From Ornatilinea sp. (GTDB lineage: Bacteria; Chloroflexota; Anaerolineae; Anaerolineales; Anaerolineaceae): 64,000 bases of DNA. Below are positions 19,176 through 27,731 of the stretch, piece after piece; the first letter of the stretch is position 1; each line of letters opens with the position of its first letter. Under the pieces are notes generated by a model. The model was not told where the DNA came from and ran no database searches. It worked only from the letters and a program-made list of their open reading frames with translations. The stretch spans positions 16,352-80,351 of the forward strand of contig JAHDQE010000085.1 in NCBI GenBank assembly GCA_018433975.1. The letters are read 5' to 3'. The position numbers and the translations under genes were made by a program.

Positions 19176-20117
19176 ATGGATGAGATCTCTATGGCTCTTG
19201 ACATTCTCGTCATTGTTGTGCCGGTAACCTTGTTTTTCATCAGTTTTGTTATCGCCAGGCAATATCGTGCGCTGCAAAGCGTGTCGATTTTCTCAAAGAT
19301 GTTTGTGGAGCACAGGTTACTGTTAAGCATAGGCGTGGGACTCTTCCTTAGCCTTGTATTAGCGGTAGTTTTTTTAAGTGCGGTAGAGTTTTCTACAAAA
19401 CTGTTTTTCGTTTTTGCTGGTTTATTTTTATTTGGCGCCGCCGGCTTTTATTTTGGCATTACTCTTGGGTGGGGAAAGGAAGCATCCGTGGTCAGGGATG
19501 GAATCTCTGTAGGACAGATACGGATGGATCCGCTACCGTCCAATGTGATCGTAGAAAATACATCCGGTGTGATAAAAATTGTCATAAATGGCCAGAAAAA
19601 ATGGGTGTGGTTTGTTCTGTTGCTTTCGCAGTGGATATTTGTTGGACTTTGTCTTTTGCCTTTTGGGGGGCTGATGTTGTTTGCGGTGTTACAAGACTTT
19701 CTGCCGATATACCTGAATATTTCTCTGGTCGGGGTCTGTGTAGGTGGTTTTGCAATATATCTTCTCTATACCAAATTTCGGCAAACCCTTGAGTATATCT
19801 TTGATCAGGAAATCATTGAAATTGATCATCTATCCGTGAAAATCGAGAAATCAGGATTTAGTTTTAAAAGCAGAAAAGTATATCCTGCGGAAAACATTAA
19901 AAAGATAACCGTTTTATTTTCATCGGGCGGAACAAACATGCCAGTAAGACGTTCTCCTTATGTGAATTCAAATCTTCCTGTGTTCATCCTGTGGCACAAT
20001 CATGGGTTGAAGCGGTATCACGTATTTGGCAAAGGGGTTGATTTGGCCGATGCTCAAAATATCTTGGAAACGATTTACAATAGGTTCCCGCAATATAGAG
20101 GTCGAGAGTTTGACTAA
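19176..20117 (+). CDS. Hypothetical multi-pass membrane protein
   Basis: Not recognised. The start is placed at 19176, 313 aa, because AAGGGGAG at 19163-19170 is well spaced for it; the ORF opens 8 codons earlier. About five hydrophobic segments lie in the first 205 residues, in two pairs or triplets separated by a short soluble loop. A C-terminal domain of about 100 aa (ending QYRGREFD) is predicted beta-rich, resembling PH-like domains of small bacterial membrane proteins, which is inference. It lies just after the IS remnant and may be part of the same acquired patch. Confidence 0.6.
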   Translation: MDEISMALDILVIVVPVTLFFISFVIARQYRALQSVSIFSKMFVEHRLLLSIGVGLFLSLVLAVVFLSAVEFSTKLFFVFAGLFLFGAAGFYFGITLGWGKEASVVRDGISVGQIRMDPLPSNVIVENTSGVIKIVINGQKKWVWFVLLLSQWIFVGLCLLPFGGLMLFAVLQDFLPIYLNISLVGVCVGGFAIYLLYTKFRQTLEYIFDQEIIEIDHLSVKIEKSGFSFKSRKVYPAENIKKITVLFSSGGTNMPVRRSPYVNSNLPVFILWHNHGLKRYHVFGKGVDLADAQNILETIYNRFPQYRGREFD

Positions 20118-20202
20118 TCTGACCTCTGCTAATACAAACTGTTTAGCAGCCTCTTTATCGGTCAAAGCTGTTGGAGATAAGGAAAGATATGGTTTTTGAA
20201 GC

Positions 20203-20703
20203 ATGAATCTGTTGCTTCGTCCATTCACAAGCGGGGATATTGAGACCTGCCGGCAGTGGGCAATGGCGATTGGGTTTCAGCAGTACCAATCCCGTTATAT
20301 GCCGTGCTCATTCTGCGCTGAACACGGTGCTTTCAGTGCGGAATTGTACTGCTGGTATATCATCGTTGTGGATGGTGAAGATGTGGGGACAGTCTGGCTG
20401 GAAAAGGAAACATCTGGCGATGAAGTGGCTGTTCTGGGGATCATGCTGGGCCGGGAAGACCGGATGGGGAGAGGAATTGGCAGCCAGGCGATTTGCAGGG
20501 CCATCCGGCAGGCACGGGATCAATTGAACTTCCGGTCCGTCGAACTGCATGTGCGGGCAGAAAACACCCGAGCAATCGCCTGTTACCGACGCTGCGGGTT
20601 TGTAACAGTTGGAAAGGGTGTTAAATCCGGTCAGGATGGAACACAGGTTCCCTTTCTGACAATGCGGCTTGGTTTAGAAGCAAGTTCTTGGCAGCAGAAG
20701 TAA
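20203..20703 (+). CDS. GNAT-family N-acetyltransferase
   Basis: 166 aa. The acetyl-CoA loop is visible as LGREDRMGRGIGSQAICRAI (motif A, Q/RxxGxG/A form RMGRGIG, about residues 86-96), preceded by the VLGIML strand and followed by LHVRAENTRAIACYRRCGFV, the typical motif B with NTRAIACYRRCGF. The substrate could be a small molecule or a protein N terminus; nothing nearby decides. The N-terminal FTSGDIETCRQWA is usual for the family. Confidence 0.85.
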   Translation: MNLLLRPFTSGDIETCRQWAMAIGFQQYQSRYMPCSFCAEHGAFSAELYCWYIIVVDGEDVGTVWLEKETSGDEVAVLGIMLGREDRMGRGIGSQAICRAIRQARDQLNFRSVELHVRAENTRAIACYRRCGFVTVGKGVKSGQDGTQVPFLTMRLGLEASSWQQK

Positions 20704-20781
20704 TGGACGACGTTCAGCGTAGCTTTCGCACGAACAGGATTAAAGGCTTACGTGAACTAAAAAATTATTTTTTGGGTTTTC

Positions 20782-20830
20782 GTGTCATAATATCAAGGTG
20801 GCTTGCTGATATACTCAGTGCGGGTAAAGC
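20782..20830 (+). promoter_or_regulatory. Shared leader/promoter element, copy 1
   Basis: GTGTCATAATATC at 20782-20794 (a TGTCATAAT extended -10-like box) and GGTAAAGC at 20823-20830. The same two blocks at nearly the same distance occur before the membrane gene at 22253. Confidence 0.45.
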
Positions 20831-20862
20831 TTTCAATCCAATCCTGATTGAGGGGTGAATGT

Positions 20863-22053
20863 GTGGACGAAAATCTTCGGGCACGAATTTATGATAATTT
20901 GAATTTCAAAGAGACTGAAGAATTACAGGAAATCTGGCAAAGCCAAGATACGGATGAATGGAATCCGGAGGTATTCCCGATCATACAGGAGATTTTGCAG
21001 GCGCGGTTGGGTCAGGTACCTCGCCCATCGATCCGGATACAGGTCAGGCAGTTATTAAGTGAAGCGGAGGATTGTTTTATTACAGAAGAATGGGATCAGG
21101 CGCTTGGTCTCTGTGATCAGGCAATCGAGATCATGCCCGACCATGCACCTGCGTATTATTCTCGTGGAAAAGTTTATGAGACGTTAGGACAGCCGGAAAA
21201 TGCTATAACGGATTATCAGACGATCATTCGATTGGACTCCGGATTGAAACAGGTCTGGCGCAGCCTGTTAAGGGTTGAAGCAGATCTTGAAAAAGAATTT
21301 CAGCAATCTTCTGCGAAGCAGCATCTCGATCAGGCGCTGAAATGCGCGTATAACAATGCCCCTGAAAAGGCGTTGGAAGAATGCGAACTTGTCAGGGAAA
21401 CTCTGCCCGGCATCGCCATTGCTTACAATTATCTGGGCCTGATTCTGGAAGAATTGAACCAGTTGGAATCTGCAATTGATGCTTATCGCAAGGCGATCCG
21501 GCTCAACCCTCGATTTTATGCGGCCCGGGAAAACCTCCGTAATGCCAGAGTTAAACTGGAAGAAGAACAATATCATCAGGCAGTATTTGAAGAAAATGAA
21601 ACCGATATCGACTTCGATGAAGATCAGGCTTTAGAAATTGCGTTGAGTGATGACCCTGCGCCTGGCTGGCTGTACATGGATGAATGTGCTTTTTTGCTGG
21701 CTGGCTGGCCCGGGCATCGCACACGCCCGGGGCGAAGCGGGTATGATCCGCTGGATGCGGATTTTGAAAATGCTTATATGGAGGGACTGATACTCCGGTT
21801 ATTGTTTACCCGCAAATTCCGAACACGCCATCCCTTTTATCTTTTCCTGATGGCTTGTTTGGGGCTGATGTTCTGTTTGCCGTTATTGTTTTTGGGCCTG
21901 TCGCTTTTCCTGGGTGCAGGGTTTGCTGTTGGGGTTTTGGTTGTGCTCAGTCCATATTGGGTTATTGGGACCGCTTTGTTGGTCAACCTCTATTTGAGTT
22001 TGCGGCTCCAAAAATTGGATGAGGATGACGGAAGTAGCTGCACATTTTTCTGA
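20863..22053 (+). CDS. TPR protein with C-terminal membrane segments
   Basis: The start is taken as GTG at 20863 (VDENLRARIYDNL), 7 nt after GAGGGG, rather than the TTG at 20848, giving 396 aa. The N-terminal 50 residues resemble the YesK-like helical opening of stress or sensor proteins, but this is weak. Two TPR blocks follow (about 60-145 and 145-230, with AYYSRGKVYETLGQPENAI and AYNYLGLILEELNQLESAI). An acidic linker (about 235-260) precedes a segment of about 85 aa and two C-terminal transmembrane helices (about 325-385). It is probably a scaffold or assembly protein on the cytoplasmic face. Function unknown. Confidence 0.7.
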   Translation: MDENLRARIYDNLNFKETEELQEIWQSQDTDEWNPEVFPIIQEILQARLGQVPRPSIRIQVRQLLSEAEDCFITEEWDQALGLCDQAIEIMPDHAPAYYSRGKVYETLGQPENAITDYQTIIRLDSGLKQVWRSLLRVEADLEKEFQQSSAKQHLDQALKCAYNNAPEKALEECELVRETLPGIAIAYNYLGLILEELNQLESAIDAYRKAIRLNPRFYAARENLRNARVKLEEEQYHQAVFEENETDIDFDEDQALEIALSDDPAPGWLYMDECAFLLAGWPGHRTRPGRSGYDPLDADFENAYMEGLILRLLFTRKFRTRHPFYLFLMACLGLMFCLPLLFLGLSLFLGAGFAVGVLVVLSPYWVIGTALLVNLYLSLRLQKLDEDDGSSCTFF

Positions 22054-22165
22054 ACCAGGATCCTTTGAATCAGGATCATGCGCATAGATGGGATAAAATA
22101 CCGTTTCTCTCTGTCTGGAATTGTGGAATGCTACTGCAAAAAACCGGCTCGGGTTTTTAATTTTT

Positions 22166-22212
22166 GTGTCATAATATCTCGGAGGGATAACGATCTGCCC
22201 CGCCGGTAAAGC
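22166..22212 (+). promoter_or_regulatory. Shared leader/promoter element, copy 2
   Basis: GTGTCATAATATC at 22166-22178 and GGTAAAGC at 22205-22212, matching the copy before 20863 (start-to-start spacing 39 nt here, 41 nt there). Confidence 0.45.
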
Positions 22213-22252
22213 ATCAAAACCTGGTTTGGGGTGAGGAAGCGAAAGGTTAAAT

Positions 22253-22954
22253 ATGAGCGGCATGGATCCAAATCACAGAGAAGTATTATTGACAGAACTT
22301 GAACTTCATAAGACTGAGTTCTCGACCTTGCGCGATGAAATTCTCCATACGATGGATGCTGAAAAACAGGCGTTGAATTTGAGCCTGGTAGCGGCCGGTG
22401 CCGGAATAAGCGTATTATCCTTTATTGACCAGCAGAACGTTTATATTGTTCTCCTGTTATTCCCATTTGTGTTCCATGTCATTTTGTGGGAGATGCTGAA
22501 CGCTATCAAGTCACTGAGCCGTATTTCGGGCTATATGACCTCCACGTTAATTCCCAGAGTCAATGAAATTCTGGACGAACTGGGGAGCGACCGCAGGGAA
22601 GTTCTGGCGTTGGGGTGGGAAGTGCATACAGCAAAAGTATCTATGAAGCCCTTCCAGATTATGATGACCTCGCTCATTCCAACACGACACTGGATGCCAA
22701 TCCTCGCGGTGGCAGGTTTGTTGGCCGCATATAGTATTATTTCAAACACCAACAATCATATTCCCTCGTCCACTGAGCTGTTTCTGATTTTGTTAAATCT
22801 GGTGCTTTTGATCTGGGCAGCCGTTCAAAACCTGGTTACCGTGCGTTCCTATTCGCAGAATACACAGCCGGTACTTCCGGGGGATGATCTCAAAAAAGCA
22901 AAAGCGAATTCGAAGACAAAGCAGCAATCTACAAATGCGAAATCCAAAAGATAA
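22253..22954 (+). CDS. Hypothetical four-helix membrane protein
   Basis: Not recognised by family. The 233-aa product has an N-terminal amphipathic helix (about 8-35), four hydrophobic segments (about residues 42-60, 62-80, 143-163 and 172-192) and a Lys-rich cytoplasmic tail (KKAKANSKTKQQ). Between helices 2 and 3 lies a predicted helical loop of about 60 aa. Neighbouring TPR and membrane genes and the shared upstream element suggest co-regulation with the gene at 20863. A good Shine-Dalgarno (GAAAGG) is upstream. Confidence 0.6.
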   Translation: MSGMDPNHREVLLTELELHKTEFSTLRDEILHTMDAEKQALNLSLVAAGAGISVLSFIDQQNVYIVLLLFPFVFHVILWEMLNAIKSLSRISGYMTSTLIPRVNEILDELGSDRREVLALGWEVHTAKVSMKPFQIMMTSLIPTRHWMPILAVAGLLAAYSIISNTNNHIPSSTELFLILLNLVLLIWAAVQNLVTVRSYSQNTQPVLPGDDLKKAKANSKTKQQSTNAKSKR

Positions 22955-23064
22955 TCCCCTTCCCGCGATCTGCAGTGGATGTTTGCCGGAAGCATTTGCC
23001 GCTTCGCAATTGCTGCCCATGCAAACTATGGCGGTCGGATAATACTCCAATACAATTTTCAGCG

Positions 23065-23850
23065 ATGAGGATGAAATTTAATCGTGTTCGGATCAGCATT
23101 ATAGTGCTGTTGATGCTGGCCCTGACTCTTTCAATCATTCTAAACCTTTTCCTTTTTGACCGGGGAAAGCAATATTATTCTCAACTCAATCTGGACAGGT
23201 TGGATCTATTGAATCTAAAAGCATATCCTTCTCAAATTGATCAAAATGCGGATTCCGAAAGACTGCGGGTTGTTTTCTTTGGGGATTCCAGGGCCGATCA
23301 ATGGCCGGCGCCGGCAGGTTTTGAGCAAATTGAATTTATCAACCGCGGTATCGGCGGGCAAACTTCGGCTCAGATAGCCGGACGCTTTGATGAACATGTT
23401 GCCCCCTTACATTCTGATGTTCTGCTGATTCAAATGTGCATCAATGATTTAAAGACCATTCCTATGTTTCCGGAGATGGAATCGGAAATTATTGCGGACT
23501 GTAAAAACAACCTTGAATGGAGTGTGCAGAGAGGGCGGGATCAGGGTGCTGTTGTTATTTTGACAACAATCTTTCCACTCGGGAACCTTTCGCTGAAGCG
23601 GAGCCTGTTCTGGTCGGAAGATGTCGGTAAGTCTATTGAAGAGGTCAACAAGTTTATCTATTCTCTGCAAGCGGATGATGTGATTGTATTGGATGCCGGT
23701 AAGATCCTGGCGGATGAGAGTGGTCTGGTCCGCGATGAATACCAATGGGATCTTTTGCATCTCAATGAAGCCGGCTACCGGGCACTGAACCAGGAACTGG
23801 CAGAGATTTTAGAAAAAGTGGAACAAACAAGAGCGACCAACACGCCATAG
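23065..23850 (+). CDS. SGNH/GDSL-family hydrolase, membrane anchored
   Basis: The start is placed at ATG 23065 (MRMKFNRVRISIIVLL), 261 aa, because the upstream part of the ORF is Cys-rich and unlike coding sequence. One N-terminal transmembrane segment (about 8-30) puts the catalytic domain outside the membrane. The SGNH blocks are FFGDSRA (block I Ser), GIGGQTSAQ (block II Gly), QMCINDL (block III Asn) and DLLHLNEAG (block V Asp and His). Such enzymes are esterases or lipases, often acting on surface polysaccharide acetyl groups. A TACAAT box lies 8 nt before the ATG, so the leader may be nearly absent. Confidence 0.82.
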   Translation: MRMKFNRVRISIIVLLMLALTLSIILNLFLFDRGKQYYSQLNLDRLDLLNLKAYPSQIDQNADSERLRVVFFGDSRADQWPAPAGFEQIEFINRGIGGQTSAQIAGRFDEHVAPLHSDVLLIQMCINDLKTIPMFPEMESEIIADCKNNLEWSVQRGRDQGAVVILTTIFPLGNLSLKRSLFWSEDVGKSIEEVNKFIYSLQADDVIVLDAGKILADESGLVRDEYQWDLLHLNEAGYRALNQELAEILEKVEQTRATNTP

Positions 23851-23960
23851 AGCATGCCGGCGTTTTCCGATGCAGGATAATAAGCGATAGACGATTTTCT
23901 TGAATACGACCCACGTCTTGCCCGGGATGGGTAGGGCCTGACTTTTCCGGACGTTTGTAA

Positions 23961-23995
23961 AGCAAAACACCTCCCCTGGTATGGAAGGGGAGGTG
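23961..23995 (-). terminator. Terminator downstream of the kor-type operon
   Basis: On the - strand a 10-bp stem CACCTCCCCT/AGGGGAGGTG with an 8-nt loop is followed by TTTTGCTTT. Confidence 0.85.
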
Positions 23996-24020
23996 CCTGT
24001 ATTTTGGGTCCAGAGAGTGG

Positions 24021-24557
24021 TTAATTAACAGCGTCTGCGCCGGCTTGCAGCGCTTTCAGGTTAAGCTCCAGCAGTTTTTTATGTCGTTCGGGCAAATGGG
24101 CTTCCAGACTCTTTTGTACTGCTTCCACAGGTATCACAGGGAGCTTTTTCAGCAGCGCACCCAAAAGGATCATATTGGTCATTTTCTTGTTGCCCAGTGC
24201 TTCGGCCATTTGTGTTGCGGGCAGCTCTAACACCTGTATATCCGACCTTGAAACCTTCCGGTCAATCATTGAGGAATTCACTACCAGCAACCCACCGGGT
24301 TTGATCACCGGTTCATATTTATCCAGCGAGGGAATGTTCATTGCTACGGCAATAGCGGGGTTTTGCACCACCGGAGCGCCAATTTCCTCGTCGGAAATGA
24401 TCACGGTACAGTTAGCGGTTCCTCCCCGCATTTCCGGCCCATAAGAAGGAAACCAGGTAACCTCTAGATTCAGATCCATCGCGGTGTAAGAAAGCAATTG
24501 TCCGGTGAACAACACCCCCTGTCCGCCAAAACCGGAAATGATAATTTCTGTTTGCAT
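24021..24557 (-). CDS. korC: 2-oxoacid:ferredoxin oxidoreductase, gamma subunit
   Basis: 178 aa of the POR gamma-type domain: IIISGFGGQGVLFTGQLLSY at the N terminus, then TWFPSYGPEMRGGTANC and a central PGGLLVVNSSMI. This subunit helps close the active site and supports CoA-dependent oxidative decarboxylation of a 2-oxoacid with ferredoxin reduction. It is last in the order D-A-B-C, 10 nt after the beta subunit. The four-part split fits the 2-oxoglutarate or branched-chain (2-oxoisovalerate) enzymes better than single-chain pyruvate forms. The exact substrate cannot be fixed from sequence alone. Confidence 0.9.
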   Translation of the reverse strand: MQTEIIISGFGGQGVLFTGQLLSYTAMDLNLEVTWFPSYGPEMRGGTANCTVIISDEEIGAPVVQNPAIAVAMNIPSLDKYEPVIKPGGLLVVNSSMIDRKVSRSDIQVLELPATQMAEALGNKKMTNMILLGALLKKLPVIPVEAVQKSLEAHLPERHKKLLELNLKALQAGADAVN

Positions 24558-24567
24558 TTTCTTTCTC

Positions 24568-25353
24568 CTATTTGACGTTGATCTCCGCGACAGCGGGGTG
24601 TACCTTGTAATCTCCCAATGGATAATAAGGGATCATGTTTTCTTCCAGCCAGTGGGTGGCATCCACCGGGGTCATTCTCCAGTTAGTGGGGCATGTTGAA
24701 AGCAGTTCCACCAGGGAAAATCCTAGTCCGCGTACCTGAGTCTCAAAAGCCAGCCGGATTGCAGTTTTTGCGCTGCGGATGTTCTTGGGATCATGCAGGC
24801 TGCGCCGTACAACATAGCTGGCGCTTTCCAGCGTTGCCAGCATTTCCGCGGTACGGATCGGGTATCCCACGGATTCGATATCTCTTCCGTGTGGTGAGGA
24901 GGTTGTCACCTGTCCCGGCAGGGTGGTGGGAGCCATCTGGCCGCCTGTCATACCGTAATTGGCGTTGTTGATAAAAATCACAGTGATGTTTTCTCCTCTG
25001 GAGGCTGCCGCGACAATTTCACCCATTCCAATTGAGGCCAGATCGCCGTCACCCTGATAGGTGAAGACGACATGTTCCGGAAGGACTCGTTTGATCCCGG
25101 TTGCCATAGCAGGCGCACGGCCGTGAGCAGATGCCACGAAATCGCAGGCAAAATAGTTGTAAGCGAATGCTGCGCATCCCACCGGCGCGACTCCTAAAGT
25201 TTTCCGGGTGATCCCCATTTCATCCAGAACCTCTGCAATCAGCCGGTGAGCGGTACCGTGCGTGCATCCCGGGCAGTAATGAGTCAGGACATCCGAAAGA
25301 GCTTTAGGCCGTTTGTAAATGATCTTTTCTTGAACTGTATCCAATGTGGTCAT
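24568..25353 (-). CDS. korB: 2-oxoacid:ferredoxin oxidoreductase, beta (TPP-binding) subunit
   Basis: 261 aa. It holds the thiamine diphosphate site: YCPGCTHGTAHRLIAE (about residues 28-43), GRAPAMATGIKR, the QGDGDLASIGMGE metal/TPP motif and the closing NNANYGMTGGQMAPTT. CPGC with no further Cys cluster shows that the Fe-S work is done by the separate ferredoxin subunit and any cluster on this chain. It is 13 nt from the alpha subunit and preceded by an AGGAGAAAG ribosome-binding site. Confidence 0.93.
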   Translation of the reverse strand: MTTLDTVQEKIIYKRPKALSDVLTHYCPGCTHGTAHRLIAEVLDEMGITRKTLGVAPVGCAAFAYNYFACDFVASAHGRAPAMATGIKRVLPEHVVFTYQGDGDLASIGMGEIVAAASRGENITVIFINNANYGMTGGQMAPTTLPGQVTTSSPHGRDIESVGYPIRTAEMLATLESASYVVRRSLHDPKNIRSAKTAIRLAFETQVRGLGFSLVELLSTCPTNWRMTPVDATHWLEENMIPYYPLGDYKVHPAVAEINVK

Positions 25354-25366
25354 ATTTATCTTTCTC

Positions 25367-26479
25367 CTATCCTGCTATTTCTGCCATTCGTTCAATCCAG
25401 CGGTCCTGAGGATTTCCCTCCAAGGTGAGCGGGCCTTTGGCCATTCGCTGAACTTCTCTCAGAATTTCATCCGCGACAGGGATCATCCCCCCTGGCCGTC
25501 CATAGAATTCGACCGGGATTCTTCCTTGCGAGAATTTGAGAATATCTTCCAGCATTTGTCCGGTATTCAGTTCGACCACCAGAAGGCCCTTCTTTTCCCG
25601 GCTCAGCGCTCTGATCCGCTCGCCGGGGAAAGGTGCCAGGGTCACCGGGCGCAGCAGGCCAACTTTGATGCCTTCTGCCCGTGCCATTCGCACGGCTGAG
25701 AGCGCCACCCGGCCTGCGGTGCCGAACCCGATCACTACAAAGTCTGCATCATCGACGTAATATTCTTTGAAACGCACTTCATTGGCCTCGATGGTTTTCC
25801 AGCGTTTCAACAGCCGCATATCTACCTTTTCCTGATCCAGGGGGTTGATATACAGGGAATTAAGTATTCGTTTTGGCCGGTTGATATCCCCTATTGCCCA
25901 ATCGGGAGTCGCTGTTTTGGGGAGCTGCATGGGGGGGAGTTCTGCGGGTTCCATCATTTGCCCAATGCTGCCGTCAATCAAAACCATTACAATAGAGCGA
26001 TATTTCTCCGCAAGATCGAAGGATTCGACGGTGAGGTCGATGAGTTCCTGGATGTTGGCCGGTGCCAATACAATGGGGAAGTAATCGCCGTGCCCCCCGC
26101 CATGTACGGCCTGGTTGTAGTCACTCTGGGCAGGGGCAATATTTCCTAATCCGGGACCGCCGCGCATCACATTGACCAGTACCATGGGGACTTCTGTCCC
26201 GGCGATATAAGAAATACCTTCCATCATCAGGCTCACGCCTGGAGATGAGGAAGAAGTCATTACCCGTTTTCCGGTGCAAGCCGCACCGTAAACCATGTTG
26301 ATCGCGCCCAACTCGCTTTCCGCCTGCACAAACGCCCTGCCTAAATTGACCATGCGGTTGGATAGATATTCCAACGCCTCAGTTTGAGGCGTGATAGGGT
26401 AGCCAAAATAAGCCTGTAAGCCTGCACGGACTGCGGCTTCTGCGAATGCGACATTGCCTTTTAACAGTTCTTTTGCCAT
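25367..26479 (-). CDS. korA: 2-oxoacid:ferredoxin oxidoreductase, alpha subunit (KorA/VorB type)
   Basis: 370 aa. It opens with LLKGNVAFAEAAVRAGLQ and YFGYPITPQTEALEYLS, the alpha-subunit pyrimidine-binding domain signature. GKRVMTSSSSPGVSLMMEGI follows, then the domain II segment DFVVIGFGTAGRVALSAVRM and LRPVTLAPFPGERIRAL. The N-terminal gamma domain found fused in some KorA proteins is absent here and is encoded separately as korC. VorB-type annotation (branched-chain 2-oxoacids) is equally plausible. It lies 10 nt after the ferredoxin gene in a tight operon. Confidence 0.92.
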   Translation of the reverse strand: MAKELLKGNVAFAEAAVRAGLQAYFGYPITPQTEALEYLSNRMVNLGRAFVQAESELGAINMVYGAACTGKRVMTSSSSPGVSLMMEGISYIAGTEVPMVLVNVMRGGPGLGNIAPAQSDYNQAVHGGGHGDYFPIVLAPANIQELIDLTVESFDLAEKYRSIVMVLIDGSIGQMMEPAELPPMQLPKTATPDWAIGDINRPKRILNSLYINPLDQEKVDMRLLKRWKTIEANEVRFKEYYVDDADFVVIGFGTAGRVALSAVRMARAEGIKVGLLRPVTLAPFPGERIRALSREKKGLLVVELNTGQMLEDILKFSQGRIPVEFYGRPGGMIPVADEILREVQRMAKGPLTLEGNPQDRWIERMAEIAG

Positions 26480-26489
26480 CGTTGTCCTC

Positions 26490-26729
26490 CTACGCCATTT
26501 CCGGTTTATCTTTTACAGCGCGATAAACAGTGATTGCAGCCTCCGGACAAACGATGGTGCAGATGCCGCATCCGGTGCATCCTGCTTCGATCAGTTCAGC
26601 AGGGTGATAGCCCTTGGCATTGAAGCGATCTTTAGAGAGGGCAATGACGCCTTGCGGGCAGTGTTCAATGCACAGACCGCAAGCTTTGCAGTAGTACTCG
26701 TTGACTTCTATTCGACCCTTGAGGGGCAT
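26490..26729 (-). CDS. korD: 4Fe-4S ferredoxin, delta subunit of the 2-oxoacid oxidoreductase
   Basis: 79 aa with two classical 4Fe-4S motifs: CKACGLCIEHCPQ (about residues 15-27) and CTGCGICTIVCPE (about 50-62). It carries electrons from the TPP site to external ferredoxin. It is the first gene of the operon, with a strong AGGAGG 6-7 nt before the ATG. About 280 nt of AT-rich intergenic DNA upstream holds the presumed promoter; no clear hexamer pair was picked. Confidence 0.93.
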   Translation of the reverse strand: MPLKGRIEVNEYYCKACGLCIEHCPQGVIALSKDRFNAKGYHPAELIEAGCTGCGICTIVCPEAAITVYRAVKDKPEMA

Positions 26730-26984
26730 TCAAATCCTCCTTGTTGGGACATGTAAGAGATGTGGAAAATAGTTTTAGATACACGTATAGAAAGGAAACG
26801 CAAAAAGAGTATTCAAGTATTCCTCCCATATTATTATTATGGATATATTTGGTGTGTAATAGTAGTGTCAACTGTCATTTTAGACTCAAACAATCTTCCA
26901 TAACGTCCTGTTATAATTTCATCATCTACCCCCTTTATTTCCAAAAAAGCTTTTATTCAATCTCATGTCCAATTCCCAAAGGAC

Positions 26985-26990
26985 TATAAT
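26985..26990 (+). promoter_or_regulatory. -10 box of the DUF1232-like gene
   Basis: TATAAT with no convincing -35; 23 nt upstream of the ATG at 27014, with a GGAGG ribosome-binding site between them. Confidence 0.5.
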
Positions 26991-27013
26991 TATAAATGTG
27001 GAGGTAATAAACA

Positions 27014-27376
27014 ATGTCAGATAACGTTCCCCGCGGTCTCGCTCCTTTCTCCGGTGGCTTTATCCACGAGTTGATAGTGCGTCTTAAGCTGGTGCTGCGG
27101 TTAATGGCCGATAATCGAGTCAATCCTTTCCTTAAGCTGCTGCCTATTTTTTCCGTGGTTTATCTGCTGGTGCCTATGGATTTCCTGCCAATTTTCCCGG
27201 TGGATGATGCGGCTGTGGTTTCTCTGGGAATGTATTTGTTCGTTGAATTGTGCCCTCCAGAGGTTGTTGAAGAATATCTTAGAGAACTAAAAAATGTGAT
27301 TCCAGGCGAATTACATAATCCACCCGATCTCGAAAATGTCATTGACGCCGAGTTTGAAGAATTGGATGAGGATTAA
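27014..27376 (+). CDS. DUF1232 (YkvA)-like small membrane protein
   Basis: 120 aa. The central hydrophobic stretch LLPIFSVVYLLVPMDFLPIF with the following DDAAVVSLGMYLFV matches the DUF1232 pattern (a hairpin with a P-x-D-x-x-P core). The C-terminal tail is acidic. Family function is unknown. The protein is probably an inner-membrane hairpin with the tail in the cytoplasm. It is monocistronic and preceded by GGAGG, 9 nt from the ATG. Confidence 0.75.
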   Translation: MSDNVPRGLAPFSGGFIHELIVRLKLVLRLMADNRVNPFLKLLPIFSVVYLLVPMDFLPIFPVDDAAVVSLGMYLFVELCPPEVVEEYLRELKNVIPGELHNPPDLENVIDAEFEELDED

Positions 27377-27500
27377 TCGTTTTCTTTGGTTAGAAAAAAC
27401 GATAACCCCGAAGAAGATTGGAGATGCACAAAAAATTCGGATTGCCTCGCTTGATTTTTGAGTTTGGATAGGATAGGATGAGTTTATAGGAGGTATATGG

Positions 27501-27731
27501 ATGGCAGTAAAAACATGGCGTGTTGTAAAAATTCGATATTGTGATCATGCCGGACAGGAAGTCTCACTGGAATCACAGGTTGTTTATCCCGCAGAGTGGA
27601 TGCCCGACCAACCGCCCCGAACTCTTGCCACGCGCTGTTCCCACGGAATCCACTGCAGTCTCTGTAATGGACCTGCTTGCGTATGGGCAGGAACCAACCC
27701 AACCTTTGATCCATTCCTCGAAGCAGACTGA
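27501..27731 (+). CDS. Small Cys-rich hypothetical protein
   Basis: 76 aa, no family recognised. A perfect AGGAGGT (27488-27494) sits 6 nt before the ATG, which supports it as real despite its size. The last third has three Cys and one His within 17 residues (CSHGIHCSLCNGPAC), which could bind a metal. The N-terminal half is a short beta-rich segment with RYCDHAG, adding another Cys and His. There is no signal peptide, so it is probably cytoplasmic. Confidence 0.65.
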   Translation: MAVKTWRVVKIRYCDHAGQEVSLESQVVYPAEWMPDQPPRTLATRCSHGIHCSLCNGPACVWAGTNPTFDPFLEAD

